Shown here one piece after another: positions 18,780 to 28,596 of a stretch of 64,000 bases of DNA (within the stretch, counting starts at the first letter, position 1; each line of letters starts with the position of its first letter). This stretch comes from Methanogenium sp. S4BF (lineage in GTDB: Archaea > Halobacteriota > Methanomicrobia > Methanomicrobiales > Methanomicrobiaceae): contig NZ_CP091277.1 of the NCBI RefSeq assembly GCF_029633965.1, positions 1,299,940 through 1,363,939 of the forward strand. The letters run 5' to 3'. The notes beneath the pieces are model-generated. The model ran no database searches, was not told the origin of the DNA, and worked only from the letters and a program-made list of their open reading frames with translations. Both the position numbers and the translations under genes were made by a program.

Positions 18780-19050
18780 GAATTGATTAGATGCTTTATT
18801 CTGGATCAGGGGTAATTTCTCCAATTATCGCCACCGGTTTGTGCTTAAATTTATTTTCCCATTTGAATTTGAAATTATTTTCAATGATTCAATAAAAGCC
18901 GCTCTAGATGTAAATACAGGTCAAGGTTTCAATATGACCTCATATTCGGATGATACCCGTGGTGACCCTTACGATTTGCCAATTGAATCATGGGAAACAA
19001 TATTGTCTTTTGCTACATCAGCCGAAAAGGTGCAAAATCGATAGAGACCT
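18780..19050 (-). pseudogene. Possible decayed minus-strand gene upstream of mcrB
   Basis: On the minus strand a short coding-like end reads FKWENKFKHKPVAIIGEI and then TPDPE followed by a stop at about 18797-18799. Upstream, in neighbouring frames, SPRVSSEYEVILKP and PVFTSRAAFIESLK can be read but are broken by two in-frame stops and a frame change. No family was recognised. The GC content is low. It may be the eroded remnant of a gene that once preceded mcrB; chance is not excluded. A tandem repeat ACCAAAAAATCCAA lies just to the right (about 19058-19090). Confidence 0.25.
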
Positions 19051-19205
19051 AGTACCAAACCAAAAAATCCAAACCAAAAAATCCAAACCCCCCAAAACCT
19101 CCCAAACCCGATCTAAAGTATCTCACATTCACCTGACACCGGCATGAATCTCTGCAAAGAGATCGTTCACAACACAGAGCATCTCCCCGCTTCTGTCTGA
19201 AACCG

Positions 19206-20528
19206 TCACCATCCATCCGCCACTGACACGAAATGCTGCATGAAAAGATCCATCGCCTTTCGTGTTCCCTCTCTCGCCCTTTCACTGTCCTGATACCCCA
19301 TCGTGACAGTCATATGCCCCCGGAACGTGCTCGTCACAAAACAGGTGGTCGGCATGTAGCATCCGGGATAGCAGATATAGGCATCCGTCAGCCCTTCCAC
19401 ATCCGGGAGAGTGATCGGTCCGGGATTCGAGACGAAGATATCCGCAAAACCTGACTTCTGAAGGGCCGCCATCTCTTCCACCATCTGGTGAATCTGCCTG
19501 CCTTCCGGGTCAGAGGACATGTCCATTTGGACCTGCTCACGGATGCCGATGGCGTTTTCCTTCAAAAGCTTCGTCTCCCTGATGACACGGGGAAGCACAT
19601 CTTCCATCCCTTCTCCCCCCCGGCGATCGAGAGGAAAGCAGACATTGGCAGCCTGGTTGCTCATCACCCGTGACCCGTCGGTTCTGTGCTGGCGCAGGTT
19701 GACGGGGAAGAAAATATCAATCGGCCCGCTATGACCGGTGAGGTCACTCATGGAGAGAAAATACGCCGCCAGTACCACATCATTGACACTGCCCCCGAGC
19801 GTTCCGGCAGAGCGGCGAACTGCCGCAACGACCGGAGAGCTGACACATTCCCGGTGATACGCTGAAGGCTGAGATGACGTCCCGAACGGATCGGGCCACA
19901 ACGGATTGATCACGTTCATATCCGGAGGAGCATCCATTCCTTTCGGGTCCGTCCCTCTGGTCCAGAGCGTGTCACGTTCCGGGAACCCCCCGATTTCAGG
20001 AGAGATGCTGCCGGGCTTTTGGTACTCCTGCAACAGCTGGGACATGAGCGTGTGGAGACCGAATCCGTCAGCGGCGGCATGGGCGAGGTTGATTACGATC
20101 ACATCACCCGAAGGTCTTCGCAGCAGCCGTACGCGAAACTGCAGCGGCCCGGAGGGATCAACAGGGCCGGTGACATGGGAATGATAGTCGTCGCCGCATT
20201 CCTCCACCCGCACCGGAGGGACCCTGACATCATCGGCCATCTCCCAGACTGCCGGGCCATTTCCCCGGATAAGCCTGCTGTGAAGCACAGGATGGGCCAT
20301 AAGACACGCCTGAGCAGCCTCCTGAAGAGCATGCGGGTCAAGATTCCGGTCAAACTCCATCACCGCACACATGGTGGCATCACCCATGAGCCGTATGGAA
20401 TCGGTGAACAGATCAAGAGACGAGGCAGGACAGGTGTACATGCTCAGATATACCACCCCGGGAGCAATGAATTTCATCATACGGGACGGCAGGCTCCACC
20501 CCGCACCGAAAAAATGGTCCGGATGCAT
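19206..20528 (-). CDS. Condensation-domain/WES-type acyltransferase-like protein
   Basis: A 440-residue protein related to the chloramphenicol acetyltransferase-like fold of NRPS condensation domains, PapA and wax-ester synthases. The active-site motif HHxxxDG is present as HAAADGFG near residue 147: the second His and the Asp-Gly align if the first His is read as Asn-Leu-Ala. A DPFGTSSQ-type C-terminal lobe and FFPVNLRQHR are also family-like. I prefer the ATG at 20528 to the TTG at 20540. No carrier protein or adenylation gene lies nearby, so a stand-alone acyl transfer to a lipid or alcohol is more likely than peptide synthesis. The substrate cannot be inferred. Confidence 0.75.
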   Translation of the reverse strand: MHPDHFFGAGWSLPSRMMKFIAPGVVYLSMYTCPASSLDLFTDSIRLMGDATMCAVMEFDRNLDPHALQEAAQACLMAHPVLHSRLIRGNGPAVWEMADDVRVPPVRVEECGDDYHSHVTGPVDPSGPLQFRVRLLRRPSGDVIVINLAHAAADGFGLHTLMSQLLQEYQKPGSISPEIGGFPERDTLWTRGTDPKGMDAPPDMNVINPLWPDPFGTSSQPSAYHRECVSSPVVAAVRRSAGTLGGSVNDVVLAAYFLSMSDLTGHSGPIDIFFPVNLRQHRTDGSRVMSNQAANVCFPLDRRGGEGMEDVLPRVIRETKLLKENAIGIREQVQMDMSSDPEGRQIHQMVEEMAALQKSGFADIFVSNPGPITLPDVEGLTDAYICYPGCYMPTTCFVTSTFRGHMTVTMGYQDSERAREGTRKAMDLFMQHFVSVADGW

Positions 20529-20708
20529 CCTAAGAACCAATCATTACCCGTCAGCAGGGTTCGCAACCGGTTACCAGTCATTTTAAAATCGGTTCTACAT
20601 TTGAAAGCCGGAATTCGTTCTTTTCAAAAATCCACCCACCTATCTGGAATTCCCATTTAAATCAAAAAAAGCATAGATTTAACTGATTCAGGTATATTAT
20701 CTGAGATT

Positions 20709-21302
20709 ATGATTGATACCATAATGGCAAACGTAAAAGGGTTCCTTTTCAATCCTGTTGACACATTTCAGCAGACAAAAGGAGATGAACCAAAAGCAGT
20801 ATTCACCTACTTTGTCGTGCTTCTCGTAATCTATTCAGTCCTTTCTGCCATTATTGCAGCCATAGGAATGGACAGCATGCTTGCCGGCGCATTACCGGGT
20901 GCAGGAGGTATTTTCGGTATATTTCTCGCGTCCCTGATAGGCACTTTTATCCTGACACTCATCTTTGCCGCATGGCTTCACCTGTGGGTGTATCTTTTCG
21001 GCGGGCGCAACGGAATCATGCAGACGGTGAAAGCGGTTGTCTACGGGAGCACTCCCGAGCTTCTGTTCGGATGGATACCCTTTATCGGGTTTCTATTTTC
21101 AATCTGGTCACTGGGTCTGGGCATTCTTGGAATACGCGAGCTGCAGGAGCTGAGTACAGCAAAAGCAGTCATGGTCTTTGTAATCGCGGTTGTAATCCCG
21201 CTCATTGTTCTCGTTCTTCTGGCGGCATTCTTCTTTATAAGTGTCATGACAGTGACAGGAACTGTCCCTGAGCCTTCGGAAAATCTCTTTACTGCCTTTT
21301 AA
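20709..21302 (+). CDS. YIP1 family membrane protein
   Basis: A 197-residue integral membrane protein with about five hydrophobic spans. The N-terminus (VKGFLFNPVDTFQQTKGDEP) and the following hydrophobic hairpins match the YIP1 domain as found in archaea. A second ATG at 20724 is also possible. It is divergent from the acyltransferase gene, with about 180 bp between them that probably hold both promoters. Function in archaea is unknown. Confidence 0.82.
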   Translation: MIDTIMANVKGFLFNPVDTFQQTKGDEPKAVFTYFVVLLVIYSVLSAIIAAIGMDSMLAGALPGAGGIFGIFLASLIGTFILTLIFAAWLHLWVYLFGGRNGIMQTVKAVVYGSTPELLFGWIPFIGFLFSIWSLGLGILGIRELQELSTAKAVMVFVIAVVIPLIVLVLLAAFFFISVMTVTGTVPEPSENLFTAF

Positions 21303-21694
21303 TCCGGTTACACAGTCTGCGGGAAAACCGGCCATTGTCGGCAGTGACAGAACCAATAACCCCCTTTTTTAAGCCCTGCATCGCAAACCCGAATGCAATA
21401 ATCTGCCACCGCTGTTTTTGGATGAACTGGGGACAGAATGGACCTTTTTTTAAGCCCTCTTTTGCCCTCGAAAAAAGGCAGTGTTTTTGCGTTTTATTTC
21501 TAAAAGAACGACCATTTGTGAATTTATGAGCAGGTGCGGTTGGAGGATATTTCAGGAGGATGTGCAGACACTGTCTCTGGATGAGAACGGCCCGCTCCGG
21601 CCGTCTGTGTGGACGTTTTTTCCGGGTGGCGGGCCTGTTGGGGGCCTATTTAAGCGTTACATATGTCTTTACCTGCTTCCTATCCAAAACAGAA
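21303..21694. other. Intergenic with T-rich direct repeats
   Basis: About 390 bp. The element CCTTTTTTAAGCCCT occurs at 21363-21377 and, with one more T, at 21443-21458. T runs after the YIP1 gene could end transcription. A short frame at 21481-21810 runs antisense into the next gene and was not accepted. Confidence 0.45.
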
Positions 21695-22669
21695 CTAATT
21701 GTATTTTTTTACATATCCATTTGGATAAACAATCAATGTTTCTCCATCATTTTCCCAGAATTTACCACCAGGGTGTCGCGATTGCCAATCTAAATTCAAC
21801 CAGTAGATAGGATCACCATCACTAGTGTGGTCTGTGTGGTACGCTATTGAACTGCAATGGTATCGCTTACAAATATAATTCGCAATATTCTGTAAACCCT
21901 GTTTGCTCGAAGCTACCTTCAACTCGGCATAGGCATGCCCACTTCCATTGGAATTATGGGCGAGAATGATTCGGGGATATCCGCCGATTGACTGCATAAC
22001 CGATCCAACCACAATGGCGAAGTCATCGCAGTCTCCCTTCAGACCGAGATTGATTGTCCGACTCGCGGGTGAAAAATATTCAAAGCCTTTAGGATCATTC
22101 ACGTAGGTCCAACGGTTGTAAACATTCTCCCAAACATCACATATCTGGGCTATGTTATATTCACCGCCGTGTGAACTATCGATCTGCATAAGAGCATAAT
22201 CACGGGTGGTCGGATTGGTATAATCCATGGCCTCCACGATTAGATCGGCCTGTTTGGAAGCAGCGGATTCTGTTTTTCCATCAATCTTGGTCTCGATATT
22301 ATCAACAGCAACTTTTGATCCCGTAACAATCATGTCGGATATATCCCCGGCAGCAGAAGCAACTTCATCCGAAGTTGCCATGTTAAAAGCAAAAGCGGCC
22401 CCCTTGAATATTACCACGCCAATAATCAATATGATTGCAATTGCAATAATTGAGGAAAGAATGGAACTGCCTTCTCCTGATGGTTCTTCGCCCATCACAG
22501 AATCCGGGGCGTATTTCGAATTATTTTGTAGTTCATAGCGTTCACCGTCGATATCAAGATATTCGACACCGTCGACAATGACATGAAGGGAATTTTCCAG
22601 ATCGTATTCCACACCGTCTATTTCTATACGCTCGCTCTCGACCTCAAACCAATATTCGTCATTAGACAT
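21695..22669 (-). CDS. Membrane-anchored transglutaminase-like protein
   Basis: A 324-residue protein. Residues 1-55 are acidic and contain a repeated beta-type unit (IDGVEYDL, VDGVEYLD, IDGERYEL). One membrane span lies at about 73-96. The C-terminal half has the transglutaminase-like catalytic set: Cys in LKGDCDDFA (about 211), His in GHAYAE (about 244) and Asp in WLNLDWQ (about 292). Archaeal members of this fold are usually proteases or have unknown targets. It stands alone, convergent with the YIP1 gene. The N-terminus is probably cytoplasmic and the catalytic domain external, judging from lack of a signal peptide and the internal span. Confidence 0.8.
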   Translation of the reverse strand: MSNDEYWFEVESERIEIDGVEYDLENSLHVIVDGVEYLDIDGERYELQNNSKYAPDSVMGEEPSGEGSSILSSIIAIAIILIIGVVIFKGAAFAFNMATSDEVASAAGDISDMIVTGSKVAVDNIETKIDGKTESAASKQADLIVEAMDYTNPTTRDYALMQIDSSHGGEYNIAQICDVWENVYNRWTYVNDPKGFEYFSPASRTINLGLKGDCDDFAIVVGSVMQSIGGYPRIILAHNSNGSGHAYAELKVASSKQGLQNIANYICKRYHCSSIAYHTDHTSDGDPIYWLNLDWQSRHPGGKFWENDGETLIVYPNGYVKKYN

Positions 22670-23511
22670 GAATATGTTACAATATTTTATATTTGGTAAT
22701 AAAAATTGTGAAATAAATATGCTGCCGAAATGTTTTGCAAAGGAGTGACACAGCGTTTATCCGGATTTATTTTTTGGACACCCAATTGATGGTTGAGGGG
22801 AAATCCACTTTTTAAGAGGACAGGAGTTCACGCCTGGTGTTGGTCATATTCTTCTCTTTCACGGCGCGGGAATTAAAATAGGAGGGAGATATGGGTGAAA
22901 AATGGAAAAAAATCTAATACGGAGTTATTGGAAAACGGCCGCTCACCCTTCGGGGCAACGGCCTCCCTTCCTGACCTGCTCAGTTGTACGGATGCACCAA
23001 ACGCTCACCGTCACTGCTGCGCAGTCATGCTCCGGTGGTGGGGTATCCTCCCTGTCCTCTCTGTCTGCCCCTTTTGCAGGTTTAGACAGTGAGGACATTG
23101 CTCATCCGTGCGATAAATAATCAGGTTCAAAGTTTTCCCACCAAAAAATGTGGAATCACATATTTTTTTGTATTTCAAATCATACAAAATTTTTAAATAA
23201 TAGTATCTCAAGTTCACTACCATTGCATTGATTGTATTCATTCCAACCGGTGTTCAGCAAAAAGTTGGATTATTTCAACCAAACGACAATATCCACACAT
23301 TTACAAGAGCTTTTTGAAGCGCAGGGGTGAAAGGGGGGGTCCTTTCCTACAATAGTCTCGTCGTTTTTCGTACGCTGGCGTGTCAATAGGTGACCGTGGG
23401 TGAATGAATTATCGATTGTGCAATGTAGTGAGATGGTTTTGTGAATGGAACGATGATGAGAGCTGTATTGGTTGCTCATGTAAATGTAAAATCATAAATT
23501 GGGGTATTTTC
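22670..23511. other. Intergenic between two divergent exported-protein genes
   Basis: About 840 bp. Several short frames (for example 22895-23120 plus, 23011-23241 minus) show no family features. A CPHC motif in the minus frame at about 23075 hints at a zinc ribbon but the context is not coding-like. The right part is AT-rich and likely carries the promoter of the secreted protein gene. Confidence 0.4.
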
Positions 23512-26500
23512 ATGAATTGGCGAAATATAGTCAAAATTTTATTTGTTGGATTGTTAGTTACCTGCTTTGTACAAACTTCTTGTGCAATTGAACAAAATGA
23601 GTTAACGGGAAATGATTATTGGTTCCCTCTGATTAAAAACGTCGGAGGAGCTACCGATAATTATCGTTGTAGCATCTATTTTTATGCACTAGAACCTGAA
23701 ACAACGGCCTATTTAGATTTAAACTACAATGATGCCCTGGACGCAGGCGAACCGATTGTCGTTACGGGAAGTAATGGACGTTTTTCAGAACCTGGGGGTT
23801 CTCAATTAATCAGCGACAAACCTATTCAAGCGTTTTTTTATTATTCTAATGATAATTCCGGATGTTATGACGATCAAAGACTTAATTATCCAGCGGCTCT
23901 TCCCGGCACTGAGTTTATTGTTCCGCATACGGGTGTCGTGAATGTTGTTGCTACCGAAGACAATGTCGTCCTTACAATTGGTAATTTACAGACAGTTAGC
24001 TTAGAAAAAGGACAAATTTTCGCCCAGAATGTAAATTCAGGAGATCGAATACACAGCGATAAACCTGTTGCGGTGACGCTGTATAATTATAACAGACCTA
24101 ATCTGGATAACAGCTGGGCCGTGACATTACTTCCACTCTCTATGTTTGACACAGAATTTTGGATTCCACAAACAATTTCACCACTGGTGTACAATTCTCC
24201 GGCTTATGCCCACCAACAAGTCTACATAACATACGCTGACGGGACTATTGAAATCCTGAATACACAGGAGAATATGTACCAATTTATCTCAGATCAACCT
24301 GCCGCTGCCTATTTCTTCTTCGACATTTATTCACGTGACTGGTGGGCATCAGTATACAGACATTATGCTTGTGCGAATGAGATATTCCCTTATTCATTAC
24401 TAAATACGGAGTATATTCGAGCAGGAGCCGTCTACGTTACTCGAGATAATACGCTTCTCCAGATCGATTATGAAAATGATGGAATAATTGATGAAGAAAA
24501 AACACTCAATGCCGGAGATGTTTTCAATCCCTTCAGAAGAATAGGCACTGCACATTATGCGGATCTTGATACTGTTGATATCGGGCATATCAGTGCTAAC
24601 AATCCTGTTCAGGTTGGGTATTTTGCGGCTCAGTATTGGTCCGACAAGAGTGAGGCTGTGTGGGCATATACTGTCAATCCATGTGTACCAATTGGAAATA
24701 GGATACATGACGAGAATCTCCCTGATTTAAAGGTGAATAATATCTCTTTAAATATTGACGATCCAGGAAATGGAGATGATGTAACCTTCTCATGTATACT
24801 CTCCAATACGGGAGAGGCAAATGCAGCGGCATTCGGATGCAAATTGTATGTGGACGATGTTGAAATCGACCTCGCATCGATAGACCAACTTGCGGCAGGG
24901 ACATCATGGGAGGGTTCATTCGATCTTCCATGGATAGCGACGGCCGGAACACATACGGTCAGGGTGAAAGCTGACTGGCAGAATGTAATTGCGGAAAGCA
25001 ATGAAGGGAATAACATCCTGACAAAAACTATTGAAGTTGCTGAAACTCAGCAAATCGAGCTACTTTATCCATCAGAACCAATGATCGATTTTGGTGAAAT
25101 TGGTGTGGGAGATCAGTCGGTCGATTGGGTGGAGATAAAAAATAATGGAAATGAAAAGATAGAGATGTCGTGTGCAATTAGTGGAGAAGCAGCTGAGGAA
25201 TTCTCTTTCGTTATAAATAACGAACCTTTGTTGCTTGATAGCGGGGAACAAGGTACAATCCTGGTAATGATTGACCCAACTTCAAGTGGCACAAAAAATG
25301 CGATCCTTCGTATTACCGGTACAGAATTAAATTCGATTGATGTCGATTTAACAGGGCAAGCTTATCCACAATATCATCCAAAATTTGATGGATATTATTT
25401 TCCGAACTATGGCGATGAAGTCTGTTGGGAATTTTTCAAAGAAACCTACGACATTCAATCCTTTGACTTATTAAACCTCATTAATCCAATATCCTCAAAG
25501 ATATTTAACGAATATAATCGGGCATTATTAATATATGGGTGGTATTCATATAATTCTAATCAGAACCCCGGGTCCTGTTATGGCATGGCAACAAGTAGCC
25601 AAATAATGTTCCAATCAGCATGGGAAAACAATCTCCTCGAAGAACGTACAAAATATCTGGGAACTGGAATTTCTGTTAGAGATGATCCAATTCCTGAGAA
25701 TTGGAATGTTTTCATAAATTATCCCGATTTTCTTCAAAATATCGAAGATTGGATCGAATACTACCAGATAATCCAACTGGATAATTCTTGTATATGGAAT
25801 GAACGCTATGGATTTGAAAATGCATATAATGAGATTAAATCTCGCTTAGATGATCCTTCTTCCTGGATAGAAAATCCAATCGTGCTAAGTATTGTTTGGG
25901 AAGAAATTGAATCTGGTAAACTCGTAACAAAATGTCATGCTGTCGCTCCCTTTAAAGTAAATGGAGATACGATTGAAATTTATGATCCAAATTCTCAACA
26001 GACACCGGTTGATATCACCTTCGACGCCGATCACAAAACTGCACGATATCGTGGATTTGACTTAATTCGGATGTCGATTACTGATCTCTCTGCTGTAAAG
26101 AAAAAACCAGTCCTTCCAACCAGTTTTGAAGCAATTATTGCCGGAGGGAAACTTCTTGCTTCTGACAGCGACGGTAACTATCTAGGTTATGTTGATAACG
26201 AATTCAGGGATGAAATCCCAGATACGAAGGCAATTTTTCTAAAGGGCGATAGCAATTCTGACATACCCGTCTTTTATGCAATTCCTGAAATCCCAGTTAA
26301 CCGAGAAATATTTGGGACTGGAGATGGCATGGGGAAAGTAATCATAACAAAACCGCACAGCATAGTGGTAATTGAATCCATGATGACTACCAATACCCAT
26401 GATCTATTGAATTTGCCACCAGATGGTTCTTCGATTGAGTGGGTTTCAGAGGGAGGAACTTCTTCAGTTAAGATCGAACTAACAAACGAATTAACAGAAA

Positions 26501-27189
26501 AAGTTCGAGTTGTCACCGTGCAATCTGATGACATAGAGCCCAATGAAGGTTTGAGTGTTGATTTCACGGAAAATAATGAAAGTATTGAAATCTGCAACAT
26601 TGGGTCTGGAAAAACACTGAATATTAAAATTGAGAATGTTGACACTGATTACAGTTCCAATGAATTATCCAATCCGCTTGCTCTTGAATCGAATTCTCGC
26701 ATGGTAATTACACCCGAAAGCTGGGACGATCTCGCAAACACCTACATCAAGGTGGAATATGACATCGGAAACGATGACACCATCGACAAGACCGAGATCA
26801 TGACGGGACTTGTGGCGTCTGTGGACATCAACCCTGATGTGATTAACCTTGGAAGTAACGGCAATTTTGTCACTGCATTCATCGAACTGCCCCAGGAATT
26901 TGATCCCAGTGCTATTGTCGAAGATTCCGTTTGTGTTGCTACAGTCAATGGACAATCCATTGATCTCCTTTCAATTGAACCACGCAATGTCGGAGATTAC
27001 GACGAAGATGACATTCCGGATTTGATGGTAAAATTCGACAGACAGATTATTGCTGATTCCTTATCTGAAGGAGAACATGAAATCACCCTGCTTGGTCAAC
27101 TCAATGACGGGACGTATTTTAGTGGTATGGATTCAGTTACTGTGAAATCATCACCAAAACAGAATGCCAATAAGAAGAACGGGCCGTGA
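23512..27189 (+). CDS. Large secreted multidomain protein with IgGFc-like, CARDB and papain-like regions
   Basis: A 1225-residue protein. I chose the ATG at 23512 because a signal peptide begins there (MNWRNIVKILFVGLLVTCF, then an Ala-Ile-Glu cleavage region); the longer frame to 23404 lacks one. Residues about 30-390 resemble the IgGFc-binding N-terminal family. A CARDB domain is at about 403-510, and an ASH/HYDIN-type beta domain at about 523-620 (IDFGEIGVGDQSVDW). A Cys in GSCYGMA (about 689), a His in CHAVAPF (about 809) and YDPN (about 824) could form a papain-like catalytic triad. The end contains a DYDEDDIPDLMVKFD calcium-type loop. No C-terminal anchor or sorting motif was seen. Confidence 0.8.
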   Translation: MNWRNIVKILFVGLLVTCFVQTSCAIEQNELTGNDYWFPLIKNVGGATDNYRCSIYFYALEPETTAYLDLNYNDALDAGEPIVVTGSNGRFSEPGGSQLISDKPIQAFFYYSNDNSGCYDDQRLNYPAALPGTEFIVPHTGVVNVVATEDNVVLTIGNLQTVSLEKGQIFAQNVNSGDRIHSDKPVAVTLYNYNRPNLDNSWAVTLLPLSMFDTEFWIPQTISPLVYNSPAYAHQQVYITYADGTIEILNTQENMYQFISDQPAAAYFFFDIYSRDWWASVYRHYACANEIFPYSLLNTEYIRAGAVYVTRDNTLLQIDYENDGIIDEEKTLNAGDVFNPFRRIGTAHYADLDTVDIGHISANNPVQVGYFAAQYWSDKSEAVWAYTVNPCVPIGNRIHDENLPDLKVNNISLNIDDPGNGDDVTFSCILSNTGEANAAAFGCKLYVDDVEIDLASIDQLAAGTSWEGSFDLPWIATAGTHTVRVKADWQNVIAESNEGNNILTKTIEVAETQQIELLYPSEPMIDFGEIGVGDQSVDWVEIKNNGNEKIEMSCAISGEAAEEFSFVINNEPLLLDSGEQGTILVMIDPTSSGTKNAILRITGTELNSIDVDLTGQAYPQYHPKFDGYYFPNYGDEVCWEFFKETYDIQSFDLLNLINPISSKIFNEYNRALLIYGWYSYNSNQNPGSCYGMATSSQIMFQSAWENNLLEERTKYLGTGISVRDDPIPENWNVFINYPDFLQNIEDWIEYYQIIQLDNSCIWNERYGFENAYNEIKSRLDDPSSWIENPIVLSIVWEEIESGKLVTKCHAVAPFKVNGDTIEIYDPNSQQTPVDITFDADHKTARYRGFDLIRMSITDLSAVKKKPVLPTSFEAIIAGGKLLASDSDGNYLGYVDNEFRDEIPDTKAIFLKGDSNSDIPVFYAIPEIPVNREIFGTGDGMGKVIITKPHSIVVIESMMTTNTHDLLNLPPDGSSIEWVSEGGTSSVKIELTNELTEKVRVVTVQSDDIEPNEGLSVDFTENNESIEICNIGSGKTLNIKIENVDTDYSSNELSNPLALESNSRMVITPESWDDLANTYIKVEYDIGNDDTIDKTEIMTGLVASVDINPDVINLGSNGNFVTAFIELPQEFDPSAIVEDSVCVATVNGQSIDLLSIEPRNVGDYDEDDIPDLMVKFDRQIIADSLSEGEHEITLLGQLNDGTYFSGMDSVTVKSSPKQNANKKNGP

Positions 27190-27282
27190 GATTTGTCGGG
27201 AAGGACACAATACGGTTGAAAATTGAACTCTCTTTTTTTTAAACTGCCATTTCGGCGGTTTTCCGGTCCGTTTCACCCATAT

Positions 27283-28587
27283 TCAGCTATTAAATTTAAT
27301 ATTCGCGCAAATCCATTTCATCCAGCTTTTTACCGTCGATGCCCTCCTTCTGCATGTAGTATGATTGCATCTCATCTCATTTTTCATAATTATCTGTGTC
27401 ACATCATCCTTATCGATATCAACCGGCTTGAAGTCGCAATCCTTTAACAATATAATCGCTGAACGAAACGAAGGTCGTCTTAGCAGCTGAGTAAATATTA
27501 GACGATTACGACATCTTCTATTTGAACAACTCCTCATTTTTTCCCCCAAATCTGTTAAGATGAAAGAACCTCTATTTTTGGTATCCCTTTTTAGTAAACC
27601 AAGATAAATTGCTGCATTCGCATAATAATCTCCCTGACGTCCATGAAAGTCAAAATATTCAGAAATTTGATCTTTTGTTTTCAAATCTTCACCAAAGGAC
27701 GTGATTATATCAATGATTTTATCGAGATCATTTGCCTGGGGAAATGGGACATTAGGCTCCGATACATCTATTGGTACTGAACGAATCAGTTCCTCATAAT
27801 TAACGATTAAAATGGGATCTTCATTAATCGAGAAGGATCGTAATTCAACAATCTTAAGATCACCAAAATTTTCACCGAATTGGAACTTTGTAAGATAAAA
27901 TATGCCATTTGAATAGAAAAAAAAGATTGGAATGACAGGTTTGACTGTTTTTTGTGACCATTCTTTCCAGGGATAATAGAGCTGTCGAATGTGAAAATCG
28001 TCGCGCTTGCCTATCTTTGCTTCAATCAGATATATTCCGTTTTTTCCTTCGTAGCCAGAATCAACTTCTATTTGGACACCATTTACTTCGATTTGTACAT
28101 TATTGTCCGGTAAATTAAGAGAGAAGTTTCCAGAGCGAAGTCTCCCTCTTATTGTGAGGTGTAATTGAGATTCATTGGTGAATGTTTTTAATAAAGAAAC
28201 AAGATTTGCATAATCAATAGCCTGAGATTCACTGGTTATCGTTTTACCATTTAGGCTTTCAATTGCCTCATAATCAGGAGAAGGGTCATATATTTCTTTG
28301 AGGACATTGTCAAATTCTGTATCATATTTAAAATAGGATTTTTTCTTACTGTCCCGGTAAATTACATATTCACCATTTTTTATGGGAAGAATGGATAGAT
28401 TGTGCTTTTTAAAAATTGTTGGCCTTGAACTTATTGTATCATGCTTCGCCATTAAGCGGGCTTCTCTTTCCCCTTCTTTTTTGAGTGTGGTTGCTGAAAT
28501 CTGGACAAATCCATCGGATTCGATTTTACTGAGGAGATCCAAGGATTGAAAGACTTTATTCCAAGCCTCGTCCATCTTTGTGTCCAT
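27283..28587 (-). CDS. Type II restriction endonuclease, PD-(D/E)xK type, linked to Dam methylase
   Basis: A 434-residue protein. Residues about 172-200 hold the nuclease core: VEVNG-type strand, then EVDSGYEGKNGIYLIEAKIG, with the E-A-K active-site pair near 188. The C-terminal region is probably winged-helix (YFDFHGRQGDYYANAAIYLG). It lies 9 bp downstream of a Dam-type methylase on the same strand, which is the classical layout of a type II restriction-modification pair. By analogy to other Dam-linked enzymes GATC is a plausible target, but specificity is not readable from the sequence. An alternative start is Met5. Confidence 0.8.
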   Translation of the reverse strand: MDTKMDEAWNKVFQSLDLLSKIESDGFVQISATTLKKEGEREARLMAKHDTISSRPTIFKKHNLSILPIKNGEYVIYRDSKKKSYFKYDTEFDNVLKEIYDPSPDYEAIESLNGKTITSESQAIDYANLVSLLKTFTNESQLHLTIRGRLRSGNFSLNLPDNNVQIEVNGVQIEVDSGYEGKNGIYLIEAKIGKRDDFHIRQLYYPWKEWSQKTVKPVIPIFFFYSNGIFYLTKFQFGENFGDLKIVELRSFSINEDPILIVNYEELIRSVPIDVSEPNVPFPQANDLDKIIDIITSFGEDLKTKDQISEYFDFHGRQGDYYANAAIYLGLLKRDTKNRGSFILTDLGEKMRSCSNRRCRNRLIFTQLLRRPSFRSAIILLKDCDFKPVDIDKDDVTQIIMKNEMRCNHTTCRRRASTVKSWMKWICANIKFNS

Positions 28588-28596
28588 AATTGCATT

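Noticed and set aside
19058-19090. Tandem ACCAAAAAATCCAA as an iteron or origin
   Set aside because: Only two copies, with no replication gene nearby.
23011-23241. Minus-strand frame with a CPHC motif, possibly a zinc-ribbon transposase start
   Set aside because: Only one CxxC pair, no second pair or transposase core, and no ribosome site.
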